A DNA stretch of 64,000 nt. It comes from Schlesneria sp. Its GTDB lineage: Bacteria > Planctomycetota > Planctomycetia > Planctomycetales > Planctomycetaceae. The number at the start of each line of letters is the position of its first letter. Within the stretch, counting starts at the first letter, position 1. Shown here piece by piece: positions 8,419-16,672 of the stretch. The notes under the pieces were generated by a model, which was given only the letters and a program-made list of their open reading frames with translations, was not told where the DNA came from and did no database searches. The DNA is taken from positions 186,001-250,000 of the forward strand of contig JAQGHU010000022.1 of the NCBI GenBank assembly GCA_028291515.1, written 5' to 3'. The translations under genes and the position numbers were made by a program.

Positions 8419-9441
8419 TTAGAAATCACCCAGCGGGCTGCCGTCGGAAGCATTGCCGAGCTTGGTGATGATCGAAGTGTCGACATTGATGCTCACGCCT
8501 CGAACGGAACCGTCTGCCAGCAGCATATGGACGACGCCCACGTGCCAACTTCCAAGATTGGGATTGCCCGCATCTCGAATGTTTGTCGCGTTGTAGGTCA
8601 TTGAAGGCGCGAGCGGACGATTATTCATCGGACCGGCAATCCACAACTCGCCCCAGCCACTGTCCGTGCCTGTCGGCCCTTGATAGCTGCCACCTTTGTT
8701 GACGAAGACCGGGCCATCGCGATTGTCACCGTTATCACCGCCGCTAGCACCGAGACCCTTGGGAGTCACATGCTTTTCCGCAACCATGGCGGTGTTGGAT
8801 GACCCATCCGTCAAGGTGGCAAAACTCGTGCGACACGTGTAATCGCCAGAATTACCGCTTGGATTACGAATCGCCGACTGCAGCACTTGCTTCTGGTTGG
8901 TCGCAGGGCCACCGCTTTGGGAGATGTCGCTGCAATCTGTGAATTCGTTTGTTCCGACATTAGTACTCCACGTTGTGGCAACATAGTCGGACGTCACATT
9001 CCCGGCGTTGTTCTTCCCCTTTGATCGACGTGAAGGACAGCGATAAACTTGAATCGCCGACATTCCGTCGGAGTTGCACGCGATGTTGTTCGGGGTATTA
9101 GGGGTGGCGTAGGTTGTAACATCATTCAAATTCAACTGATTATAAAGCGGCGCTTGTTCCAAGTAAGGGAGAATCAAGGCGTACCAAGTCAGCCGGTCGG
9201 GACCCAGGGAAATTGGAGGAAAACCGCTGCGCGTATCGTGGAAGTTGTGGATCGCTAATCCAACTTGCTTCAACGCGTTCTTGCATTGTGTCCGTCTTGC
9301 CGCTTCCCGCGCTTGTTGAACGGCTGGGAGTAAAAGAGCAATTAAGACTGCAATAATTGCAATCACCACCAGAAGTTCGATCAACGTAAACGCACTTCGA
9401 AGTTCACTGCGACGCTTAGCAAATGATGATCTAAATTTCAT
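8419..9441 (-). CDS. DUF1559 protein with prepilin-type N-terminus
   Basis: 340 residues from the ATG at 9441, which has a GGAG motif about 6 nt upstream; the open frame extends 19 codons further without a better start. The prepilin-like motif [10 protein letters not shown] is followed by [20 protein letters not shown]. The C-terminal H-x9-DG motif reads [19 protein letters not shown]. It is a paralogue of the protein at 1816 and nearly identical across the N-terminal helix. A terminator follows, so it is probably transcribed separately from the lipoprotein operon. Confidence 0.95.
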   Translation of the reverse strand: MKFRSSFAKRRSELRSAFTLIELLVVIAIIAVLIALLLPAVQQAREAARRTQCKNALKQVGLAIHNFHDTRSGFPPISLGPDRLTWYALILPYLEQAPLYNQLNLNDVTTYATPNTPNNIACNSDGMSAIQVYRCPSRRSKGKNNAGNVTSDYVATTWSTNVGTNEFTDCSDISQSGGPATNQKQVLQSAIRNPSGNSGDYTCRTSFATLTDGSSNTAMVAEKHVTPKGLGASGGDNGDNRDGPVFVNKGGSYQGPTGTDSGWGELWIAGPMNNRPLAPSMTYNATNIRDAGNPNLGSWHVGVVHMLLADGSVRGVSINVDTSIITKLGNASDGSPLGDF

Positions 9442-9785
9442 CCCATCTCCACAAAAAGTACAAAGAATTTCGCAAAACCGAAGCTCCGAAGTATGCAAGA
9501 TGACTATTGCGTTAGTTTAAGTCAAGCAAGAATTCTTGAAATATTCGCAATCGAGATCCTTTGCTGCTTTGCCGCTAGCGCCGCGACATGGCAGCTACTT
9601 CACGAAATGTCAGACAAATTAGGTGAGGAACAACTAGTGACGAACCAGCCGAGGCAATTCCGTGCGAGAAGATCTCCGGCAGGCGCTTCAGCGAGACCAC
9701 CTGCCTCCCAACGAATTCAAATTCGAACTCAATTCGAAGTGACGTCCCGATCGCAGATCGCCTGCATGTTCCTTGCCTTTGACAG
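9442..9785. other. Intergenic region with two stacked repeat remnants
   Basis: No credible gene. It contains the second copies of the 48-bp repeat (9662-9709) and of the lipoprotein tail (9708-9790), joined end to end. The promoter of the DUF1559 gene at 9441 should lie in the AT-rich part at 9450-9560. Confidence 0.5.
9662..9709 (+). repeat. Dispersed 48-bp repeat, copy A2
   Basis: Diverged match of 1647-1694 (about 9 mismatches in 48). Here it runs directly into the copy of the lipoprotein tail. In copy A1 a 1.7-kb DUF1559/lipoprotein segment lies between the two blocks. Confidence 0.7.
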
Positions 9786-9790
9786 CTAAG
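9708..9790 (+). repeat. Direct repeat, copy B2 (orphan lipoprotein-gene tail)
   Basis: A near copy of 3389-3466, the last codons and 3' flank of the lipoprotein gene at 3025. The frame still encodes NEFKFEL before the stop, but no upstream gene body exists. It is therefore a remnant. It also supplies the stop codon region of the convergent membrane-protein gene at 9786. Confidence 0.85.
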
Positions 9791-10928
9791 TCGCCGCGAT
9801 CCACCATCCCGCCGCCGACACCAGAAAGATCAATACGCATAGCTTCATCGGTCCTGCCAATGTCTCGCGGCGTCGATACGGTTCCAGGATCGCCAGGGTT
9901 CCCCATTTCGTGAGAACCAAGCCTGCCAGACCCGCCATGGCATAGCAGAACCAGCCTTCGAGGTATTCTCGTCGCGACAAGTCCGCAACCAATGGACTTA
10001 GCATGTTGGTCGCGACTTCTTCCTCTTTTGGCAACCAGCGTTTGAGCGTGACAATTTGATGTCGATTCCATTCACGTGCGACCGAATGCAAGTCTTCAAA
10101 GTCGACCGTACAGTCCCGGTGATCCTCTGTGTGCATGACAGTCGGCTCGCCAAAATCCAGCAGGTAACCTCCTGGAGTGGGAATGACGATCGCCTTCTTG
10201 AGCGATTTGATCAGCGAATCCAGTTTCGGTTGGGGGGCTTCAAACCGCTCCGGAGTTTGTCCGACGAGCGACAACGGCATTCCGTTTCCCCAATGGTGAT
10301 GCGGTAACGGTATGGCAAAGACTGTTTTCTCGCGAGCTTTCACAGTACATGAATCGAATGTCGTCACGAGCGGAAATCCGGTGCGGGGGCTATCAATCAA
10401 CGACCGGTCCGGCGGTGAATCGTGAACGACCGCAATCTCGTAATCCCCCGCAGGTACCCAGACGCTGACAGGCGGTCGACCGAGCAAACCAAACGGTAGT
10501 TTCAGATTTCCTGCCTTGCGGAGGTACACCCGTTCGTCCCGCACGTAGACTGAATTTCCGATTTCGCGACCTCGTAATGCAGGATCGTCGTCGCGCAACA
10601 GATCTCGCCAACCATTCGAAGTCGGGACTTCACAGCGGATCTGCAGTAATGCCGTATCGCCCGGCTGGTCCTGATCGGATTCTTGTTCAAACCGTCCAGG
10701 TTTGACTACCACCGACTGACCGCACTGAACCGAGATGATCGAAGTCATTCGAAAGACATTGAACCAGACCAGTATTGCGAGCGGCACAAATGCCACTGCT
10801 GCCGCGACAAGCATCGCGACGACGCCACGGAATCCATACTGGCGAAGCACATGACTGACAAAGAACGGTTGGGATCGACGCCAGGAACCTCCCGACGATG
10901 ATGTCCCAGGCTGAACGACATTCCCCAT
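9786..10928 (-). CDS. Hypothetical membrane protein
   Basis: 380 residues; family not recognised. One transmembrane helix lies near the N-terminus (~37-57, VVAMLVAAAVAFVPLAILVWF) and two at the C-terminus (~320-340, WFCYAMAGLAGLVL; ~358-378, LCVLIFLVSAAGWWI). The ~260-residue region between is beta-rich, with several charged loops, and probably lies outside the membrane. It stands alone, with a weak GGGCC motif before the ATG. Its last base pairs fall in repeat copy B2, so its original C-terminus may have been altered by that rearrangement. Confidence 0.75.
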   Translation of the reverse strand: MGNVVQPGTSSSGGSWRRSQPFFVSHVLRQYGFRGVVAMLVAAAVAFVPLAILVWFNVFRMTSIISVQCGQSVVVKPGRFEQESDQDQPGDTALLQIRCEVPTSNGWRDLLRDDDPALRGREIGNSVYVRDERVYLRKAGNLKLPFGLLGRPPVSVWVPAGDYEIAVVHDSPPDRSLIDSPRTGFPLVTTFDSCTVKAREKTVFAIPLPHHHWGNGMPLSLVGQTPERFEAPQPKLDSLIKSLKKAIVIPTPGGYLLDFGEPTVMHTEDHRDCTVDFEDLHSVAREWNRHQIVTLKRWLPKEEEVATNMLSPLVADLSRREYLEGWFCYAMAGLAGLVLTKWGTLAILEPYRRRETLAGPMKLCVLIFLVSAAGWWIAAT

Positions 10929-11068
10929 GATCGGCCCTGATCAAAGGTCTGAATTGCGAGATCGCGGCAGTCTAGCGTGCGGAGAGAAGAACAGGTAACG
11001 AGGGGACAACCCATAGTTATCGAGGTCTCACATTTCACCTGAGCCCGCGCGCAAGTGTCCATCGCCAA

Positions 11069-11992
11069 TCAGTTCGTCAGTCGCGGTGCCTCGGCATGGA
11101 CGAAGTCTAGAAAGGCTTTGCTGGCGGCGTCCATCTGTTCGCCACGACGGGTCAGGATGCCCGATTGAATCGGCCGAATCTGATTCCCCAGGCCGCGAAC
11201 GCCAATCTTGCGACCGCGTGTGACTGCGCCACTGGCCAAGAGTGGCACGATGGAGATGCCCAATCCCGCTTCGACCATCCGGATGATGATATCGGTGTTG
11301 GTGGTTTCCATGTCGATGTGCGGAGAAAGGTTCTGTTCGTGAAACGCGTCCATGACGTGCTGCCTGCCTGTCGACCCGCGCTCGAAAAAGATGAGTGGGT
11401 GCTCGACCAGCCTCTTGAGGGACAGCCGTTGAATCTTCAGCAGCGGGTGTCGCAGTGGGGTGATCAAACTCCAGTTCATCGAGAAGAGGGGCCGGTATTC
11501 TAACTCGGGCAGCATTTCGTAAGGGGCCGCCACTCCAATCGCCACCTGCAGATCAGTCAATAGCGTCAGGGCGACTTCATCTTCATTGTGAGTTGTCAGA
11601 CGGACGTGGATTCCAGGGTAGGCAGCGTGGAATCTTCGGACTGCGTCGATCAGCACATGATGGATCAGGTACTGGCTGGCGGCGACATGCACCTCGCGGG
11701 GTTGTCGCTCGGTCAGGAACATTTCCCCAAGTTCCCGGGCTCGATCCAGGAACGCCTTGGCGTGAGGTAGAAACAGTTTCCCTTCGGGGGTCAGTGGCAT
11801 CATCCGTCGAACGCCGCGTTGCTTGCGGTACAGTTGCACGTGCAGGCGCTGCTCCAGAGACAGTAGTCGGTTGCGAAGTCCTTGTTCGGTGATATGCAAC
11901 TTTTCAGCAGCGGCGCGCAGACTGCCTTGGAACGCCAACTCCACAAAAGCCGCGATCTGATCGGTGGACAGGGACGGAATACTGCCCGACAT
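11069..11992 (-). CDS. LysR-family transcriptional regulator
   Basis: 307 residues. The N-terminal winged HTH (~5-65) reads LSTDQIAAFVELAFQGSLRAAAEKL followed by LEQRLHVQLYRKQRG and LTPEGKLFLPHA, the LysR pattern. The substrate-binding domain follows (VHVAASQYLIHHVLIDAV..., GLGISIVPLLASGAV). The ATG at 11992 is preferred over the longer frame (12064) because it has AGGAGA about 9 nt upstream and leaves the inverted repeat at 12060-12102 outside the gene. It is divergent from the aminotransferase at 12166 and by the usual LysR logic controls it. The effector is unknown. Confidence 0.92.
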   Translation of the reverse strand: MSGSIPSLSTDQIAAFVELAFQGSLRAAAEKLHITEQGLRNRLLSLEQRLHVQLYRKQRGVRRMMPLTPEGKLFLPHAKAFLDRARELGEMFLTERQPREVHVAASQYLIHHVLIDAVRRFHAAYPGIHVRLTTHNEDEVALTLLTDLQVAIGVAAPYEMLPELEYRPLFSMNWSLITPLRHPLLKIQRLSLKRLVEHPLIFFERGSTGRQHVMDAFHEQNLSPHIDMETTNTDIIIRMVEAGLGISIVPLLASGAVTRGRKIGVRGLGNQIRPIQSGILTRRGEQMDAASKAFLDFVHAEAPRLTN

Positions 11993-12059
11993 CGATGGGT
12001 CTCCTGCTGACCAACTCGCGTTTGGATTCAAAAGAGGGAGAGCAGCTTGGATCAAACTC

Positions 12060-12102
12060 AACAATAACCATTATGAACGGAATAATAAACATTTATTGTT
12101 GT
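12060..12102. promoter_or_regulatory. Candidate LysR-type binding dyad
   Basis: Perfect 9-bp inverted repeat CAACAATAA (12060-12068) / TTATTGTTG (12094-12102) in the AT-rich interval between the divergent LysR and aminotransferase genes. The arms sit ~63 bp upstream of the aminotransferase ATG, a typical activator position. Assignment to this regulator is inferred. Confidence 0.55.
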
Positions 12103-12165
12103 TGTAGGGCTGTTCGTAAAATCTGTTCGTGGCAGTGGATGTTCCCGAGCGAACCGAGGTGATCC

Positions 12166-13350
12166 ATGATTACGACTTCCGTCCCGTTCCCTGTTGATTT
12201 GTCGCTTTTCGAAGGAACGTGCCACAGTCCGTCGCTGCCGAGCCTGCAGCGATCGCTGGGACGCGAAGACCTGCAGCTACAGGATTTCTGCATTCCGGTG
12301 AACCCTTACTTCCCGACGCACGAGATCTTCGAAGATTTCAAACAGCACTTGGAATCGATCCTGAAGTACTACCCCAGCAGCAATCGATCAATTGCCTGTT
12401 GTCTGGCCGAGACATTCGGCTTGGATCCCGCAACAGTTGTCATGGGTAATGGATCAACCGAACTGATCACGTGGATCGACCTGTTGCTGATTGGGAATCG
12501 CGTCGCCACTCCTGTCCCGACGTTTGGTCTCTGGACCGATCACCCGGCGGGGATTGGCAAAGAGGTCTGCACCTGGCATTTGCATCCCGCAGATAATTTC
12601 CAATTGGATGTCGCCGAGTTCGTCGAGTTTGTTCGCCATGTCGAGGCCGATACCGTGGTTTTGTGCAATCCAAACAATCCGACGGGAGCGTGCCTGGATC
12701 AAGGCCCTATGACATGCCTCCTGGATGCATTGGCGGATCTGAAACTAATTGTCATCGATGAATCGTTTATCGATTTTGCCGAAGAAGAATTCATTCCTTC
12801 GGTGGCCGACGAAGCGACTGGGCGCGAGAACGTGATTGTCCTGAAAAGCCTCGGCAAGAATTGCGGACTGCATGGCATTCGTGCCGGATATGCGGTGGCG
12901 AACCCGAGACTGGCGCAGAGACTGCGCACGGCCCTGCCGCAATGGAATGTGAATGCCATGACCGAGGCATTGATCAGAGCGCTGTCGAGTCATCAAACCG
13001 AGTACGAGTTCGCTCGGCGACTTGCGGTCGCGGATCGTCGTCGTATGGAACAATCCCTTCGTTCGCTTCCCGGTGTGACGGTATTTCCGTCGCGTGCAAA
13101 CTTCGTCTACGTCCAAGTCCCGGCACCGATTGATGGCGTGACGCTACGGAACTGGTTGCTGTGCGAGTACGGCTATCTCGTCCGCGAATGTGGCAACAAG
13201 CTTGGTAGTGATAGCAGCTATTTCCGGCTGGCCGCTCGGCCCGCTGAACAAGTTGAAGCACTGCTCGACGCGCTGAGCACGGCGTTTCGGCACTTCGGGT
13301 ACGGTCTGGACATTCATGCATCACGTCGCGCTGACAAGATGGTGACATGA
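12166..13350 (+). CDS. PLP-dependent aminotransferase (HisC/CobD-like, fold type I)
   Basis: 394 residues with a GAGGTGA ribosome site just before the ATG. Fold-type-I motifs are present: YPSSNRSIACCLAETFGLDPATVVMGNGSTELI, CNPNNPTGACL, LIVIDESFIDF and the PLP lysine region SLGKNCGLHGIRAGY; the C-terminal Arg is in SSYFRLAAR. This is the histidinol-phosphate aminotransferase / threonine-phosphate decarboxylase branch. There are no histidine or cobalamin genes nearby, so neither assignment is safe. It is divergent from the LysR gene and probably regulated by it. Confidence 0.88.
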   Translation: MITTSVPFPVDLSLFEGTCHSPSLPSLQRSLGREDLQLQDFCIPVNPYFPTHEIFEDFKQHLESILKYYPSSNRSIACCLAETFGLDPATVVMGNGSTELITWIDLLLIGNRVATPVPTFGLWTDHPAGIGKEVCTWHLHPADNFQLDVAEFVEFVRHVEADTVVLCNPNNPTGACLDQGPMTCLLDALADLKLIVIDESFIDFAEEEFIPSVADEATGRENVIVLKSLGKNCGLHGIRAGYAVANPRLAQRLRTALPQWNVNAMTEALIRALSSHQTEYEFARRLAVADRRRMEQSLRSLPGVTVFPSRANFVYVQVPAPIDGVTLRNWLLCEYGYLVRECGNKLGSDSSYFRLAARPAEQVEALLDALSTAFRHFGYGLDIHASRRADKMVT

Positions 13351-13632
13351 GCAAGTGCGCCGCAGATCAATAGCAGCGTGGTATTTCGCCGTCCAAGCAC
13401 CTCGCGAGTAGCAGCACTCCGATCGTTTTCATCGACGATCTCCTTGCTCATTGACCTGTGATTCAACATTTCAGGGTCTAGCCGAATATACCAGATTTAG
13501 GGATCGCGGCGATTTGTTGCATGCCAAACGACGGAACAGCGAATGCGAAGATTATTTCATGATAGGATTCTCAATTGGTCAAAGTATAATCGTCTCGAAT
13601 CTACTTCGCTTGTCACTCCCGGGAGTCGCATC

Positions 13633-14568
13633 TTGGCGTCAGTCAGCCGTCGGTTGGTCTTTGTCTGGGTTGTCTGCGTGGCAAACACGCTGTTTGCCGC
13701 GGACCCTGTTCCGGCAGATCTGCAAAAGATCGTGGCGAATTCGGTGAAGCAGTATGTTGATGCTTTTTCGAAACGTGATGCCAAAGCCTTGGCCGCTCTA
13801 TTTACCGCCGAGGCCGAATACATTGATGCTGCCGGCACGGTCTTTCATGGCCGCAAGACGATCGAAGCAGAACTGAAATCTTCGTTCGATCAGGATCCTG
13901 CGGGAACGCTAGCGATCGAAGTGACTTCGATTCGCCCCGTAGGACCAGGGCTGCTGGTTGAAGAGGGGGTGTCGACGTTCACTCCGAAAGAGAAAGAGGC
14001 CACTGCGGGTCGGACTCGTTATACGACGACGCACGTCAAGCAGGCGGACGGGACGTGGCTGATTGCCAGCGTTCGCGAACTGGAGACGGCTGAGTTGTCT
14101 CCGCATGAGCAACTGAAGGCGCTGGCCTGGTTGGAAGGCCGCTGGCGAGAAGAGATCGGCACGGATGTGGTGAGATCTGTCTGGAAATGGGCGGACGGGG
14201 GCAATTTCCTCGTCAGCGAATTCAGCGTTGCCTCAAGCGGTCAACCGGCGACCAAGGGTGTTCATCGTATTGGGTGGGATCCCGAGCGGAACCAGTTTCG
14301 ATCTTGGATTTTTGACGCGGCTGGCGGGCACACGGATGGCTGGTGGACGCCGGCATCGGATGGTTCGTGGTCCGTACAACTCAGCGGTGTCAGCGCGAGT
14401 GGTGTGCGTCGCAGTTCGCTGGTGACGTATGCGAAGGATGGCGCCAACGCAATCGTGGTCACGCAAGAGAAGCATATTCAGGCTGGAATAACCTTGCCAG
14501 ACAGTTCACACCGCGTCGTGCGAGAAGCTCCGGAACCGATCGCCGCGCCAGCACCAGTGAAGCGCTAG
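13633..14568 (+). CDS. Exported SnoaL-like (DUF4440/SgcJ-type) protein
   Basis: 311 residues from a TTG at 13633 with GGGAG 7 nt upstream; this start gives a clean signal peptide (ASVSRRLVFVWVVCVANTLFA). The open frame reaches back to an ATG at 13543, which would hide the signal. Residues ~25-145 are SnoaL-like: VANSVKQYVDAFSKRDAKALAALFTAEAEYIDAAGTVFHGRKTIEAEL, with TTHVKQADGTWLIASVRE at the end. This fold occurs in small enzymes and in binding proteins. The second half (GWDPERNQFRSWIFDAAGGHTDGWWTP) is a beta-rich domain of unknown role. It begins a plus-strand series of exported proteins. Confidence 0.8.
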   Translation: MASVSRRLVFVWVVCVANTLFAADPVPADLQKIVANSVKQYVDAFSKRDAKALAALFTAEAEYIDAAGTVFHGRKTIEAELKSSFDQDPAGTLAIEVTSIRPVGPGLLVEEGVSTFTPKEKEATAGRTRYTTTHVKQADGTWLIASVRELETAELSPHEQLKALAWLEGRWREEIGTDVVRSVWKWADGGNFLVSEFSVASSGQPATKGVHRIGWDPERNQFRSWIFDAAGGHTDGWWTPASDGSWSVQLSGVSASGVRRSSLVTYAKDGANAIVVTQEKHIQAGITLPDSSHRVVREAPEPIAAPAPVKR

Positions 14569-14632
14569 GTCACCGAACTCGCGAAGTCAGCCCATCTCAG
14601 TTTCACCCGTCTTGATCAGAGGGACTCGTTAG

Positions 14633-16606
14633 ATGAAACGAACGAATTGGTTTGCCGGTTGCCTGGCCCTGTTGGTGTGTTCGTTAGTCGCCGATGTGGC
14701 TCTTGCCCGTGGATTTGGCGGGGGTGGTGGCGGGTTCCATGGCGGGGGGGGCTTTGGTGGAGGCGGTGGATTCGGAGGCGGCGGAGGTGGCTTTCACGGG
14801 GGCGGTGGAGGCTTTGGCGGCGGCGGGATGTCTGGCGGCGGCTTCCATGGGGGTTCCAGTTTCGGCGGGGGTGGCGGTGGCTTCGGAGGGGGCGGCTTCT
14901 CGGAAGGAGCAGGCCGATCCGGAGGTGGTTTCCGCCCTGCTGACACATCGCATTCGTTTGGTGGTGGCGGCGAGTTTGATCATGCTGGTGGCTTTGGAGG
15001 GATGTCGGGGGCGAATCGACCGAATGTGACTCACATGCCAGACGACGGATTTGGGGGAGGATCGCGGCCACAGATTAATTCCGGTGGCGGGATCACTCGG
15101 TCCGACTTCGGTGGTGACCGATTTGGCGGCGGGAACGCCGGTACTCGCGACTTAGGTCTTTCTGGAGCAACCGGACGCGGCAACTTCGGAGGGAATCCTG
15201 CTCGGCTACCTGGGCTGGGTGGTGGCGGTGCTGGAGATCGCGGCCTGCCAACCATTCGCCCTGGGCAAGGCGCGGGCGAACGGATCAATCAGGGTGGCTC
15301 GATCCAGAATCGACATAACGATCTGAACAGTCGTTTCGATGATCTGCACAACCACTGGAACGACAGTGGTTGGCATCATCAGCAATGGAACGGACCCAAC
15401 GGCGGCAGCATTAACCATGTCGGTTACTGGGGCGCGAATGGATATTGGGGACATACCGGTGCGTGGGGACCGAATGGTGGGCACTGGGGTCGAACCAACG
15501 CCTACGGGCCCGCGGGACATTGGTCTCGTAATTGGGGTGGCTGGTACAACGGATATGGTCCCGCCTGGGGCTATGGACACTGGGGCTACCTGTGGAATCG
15601 CTATCCCGCCGCGTTGGCGTTTGGTGCGACGATGTGGGGCCTGAATTCCATGGACTACATGTTTGGAGTTGGCAACTACTACAACCCGTATTGCGATGGC
15701 CCGGTCTACTACAACAATCAGGCGATCGTCTCTTACACGCAGCCAGTGGTTGGTGATCCAACCTACGACAATCAGGCGGTGGCTCCGACTGATGGATCCG
15801 GCGATGACACGACGCCGAGCCCTGCCCCGACTGACGAATTGACGGCGCTGGTCAATCAGGCTCGCACTGCGTTCTACAGCGAACAGTTTGATGATGCGCT
15901 GCAGTTTACCAATCAGGCCCTGGTCAAGGCCCCGCGTGATGCGGCGATCAACGAATTCCGTAGTCTGTGTCTGTTCGCGTTGGGCCGCTATCGCGATTCG
16001 GCTGCGACGATTCATGCCGTGCTGGCGGCTGGTCCCGGTTGGGACTGGACGACGATGATCAGCTTGTATGGCAATGCTCAGACGTACACGAATCAGTTGC
16101 GAGCGCTGGAAGACTATGTGAAAACGAATCCACAATCGGCTGACGCCCGGTTCTTGCTCGCCTATCACTACATCACCTGTGATCACAAAGACACCGCAGT
16201 TGGCTTCTTGAAAGCGGTCTGCAAGCTGCAACCGAAAGATCAACTGGCGGCGGATCTGGTGAAGATGTATTCACCACAGGATGACGCGGCCCCCGCTCCC
16301 GATACGCCGCCACCGGCAGTGGAAAAGCCAGCCTATCCGCTGGAGAAGCTGCAAGGCGACTGGAAGGCAAGCGACGCGGACGGCCAGTTCCAGTTGACTC
16401 TGAGCAAAGACGACAAGTTCACCTGGAAGTTCACCCGGGATGGACAACCGCAGTCGGTATCCGGAGCCTATACTGTTCGCGGGACGAATCTGGTGATGCA
16501 ACCAGACTCCGGTGGTGTAATGCTGAGTGATATCAAGCTGAAAGATGACGGTTCGCTGTTATTTTCCCCGATCGAAAATGGCCGCAAGCTGACGTTTACT
16601 CGCTGA
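14633..16606 (+). CDS. Exported glycine-rich protein with TPR and lipocalin-like C-terminal regions
   Basis: 657 residues. Signal peptide (~1-26, ending ALAR). Residues ~27-130 are almost pure Gly with Phe and His (FGGGGGGFHGGGG units). Residues ~235-380 are Trp/Tyr/Asn-rich (WGANGYWGHTGAWGPNGGHWG). Residues ~405-545 form TPR-type helices (ARTAFYSEQFDDALQFTNQALVKAP, FRSLCLFALGRYRDSAATIHAVL). The last ~85 residues form a beta barrel-like module (LQGDWKASDADGQFQLTLSKDDKF). The glycine-rich part may be elastic or adhesive. Function is unknown; it sits directly upstream of the FGE/sulfatase pair, which hints at a surface-associated role. Confidence 0.8.
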   Translation: MKRTNWFAGCLALLVCSLVADVALARGFGGGGGGFHGGGGFGGGGGFGGGGGGFHGGGGGFGGGGMSGGGFHGGSSFGGGGGGFGGGGFSEGAGRSGGGFRPADTSHSFGGGGEFDHAGGFGGMSGANRPNVTHMPDDGFGGGSRPQINSGGGITRSDFGGDRFGGGNAGTRDLGLSGATGRGNFGGNPARLPGLGGGGAGDRGLPTIRPGQGAGERINQGGSIQNRHNDLNSRFDDLHNHWNDSGWHHQQWNGPNGGSINHVGYWGANGYWGHTGAWGPNGGHWGRTNAYGPAGHWSRNWGGWYNGYGPAWGYGHWGYLWNRYPAALAFGATMWGLNSMDYMFGVGNYYNPYCDGPVYYNNQAIVSYTQPVVGDPTYDNQAVAPTDGSGDDTTPSPAPTDELTALVNQARTAFYSEQFDDALQFTNQALVKAPRDAAINEFRSLCLFALGRYRDSAATIHAVLAAGPGWDWTTMISLYGNAQTYTNQLRALEDYVKTNPQSADARFLLAYHYITCDHKDTAVGFLKAVCKLQPKDQLAADLVKMYSPQDDAAPAPDTPPPAVEKPAYPLEKLQGDWKASDADGQFQLTLSKDDKFTWKFTRDGQPQSVSGAYTVRGTNLVMQPDSGGVMLSDIKLKDDGSLLFSPIENGRKLTFTR

Positions 16607-16672
16607 TCGAATTCCGGGCGGGGATGACGTCGTCGCGAAGCAGGGCTCAGCCCCGATCGAACTGTGAGTTCC

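Noticed and set aside
14700-14920. Repetitive DNA resembling a repeat array or CRISPR
   Set aside because: The repetition is codon-level (Gly-Gly-Phe-His) with no constant-length spacers.
14616-15071. Minus-strand ORF opposite the glycine-rich gene, and plus-strand frames at 14647-15029
   Set aside because: They are Arg/Trp- or His/Pro-rich translations of the GGN repeats in other frames; the signal peptide, TPR block and start context support only the gene at 14633.
15206-16243. 345-residue minus-strand ORF
   Set aside because: Antisense shadow of the glycine-rich/TPR protein; composition is Ile/Arg-rich and no family pattern is visible.
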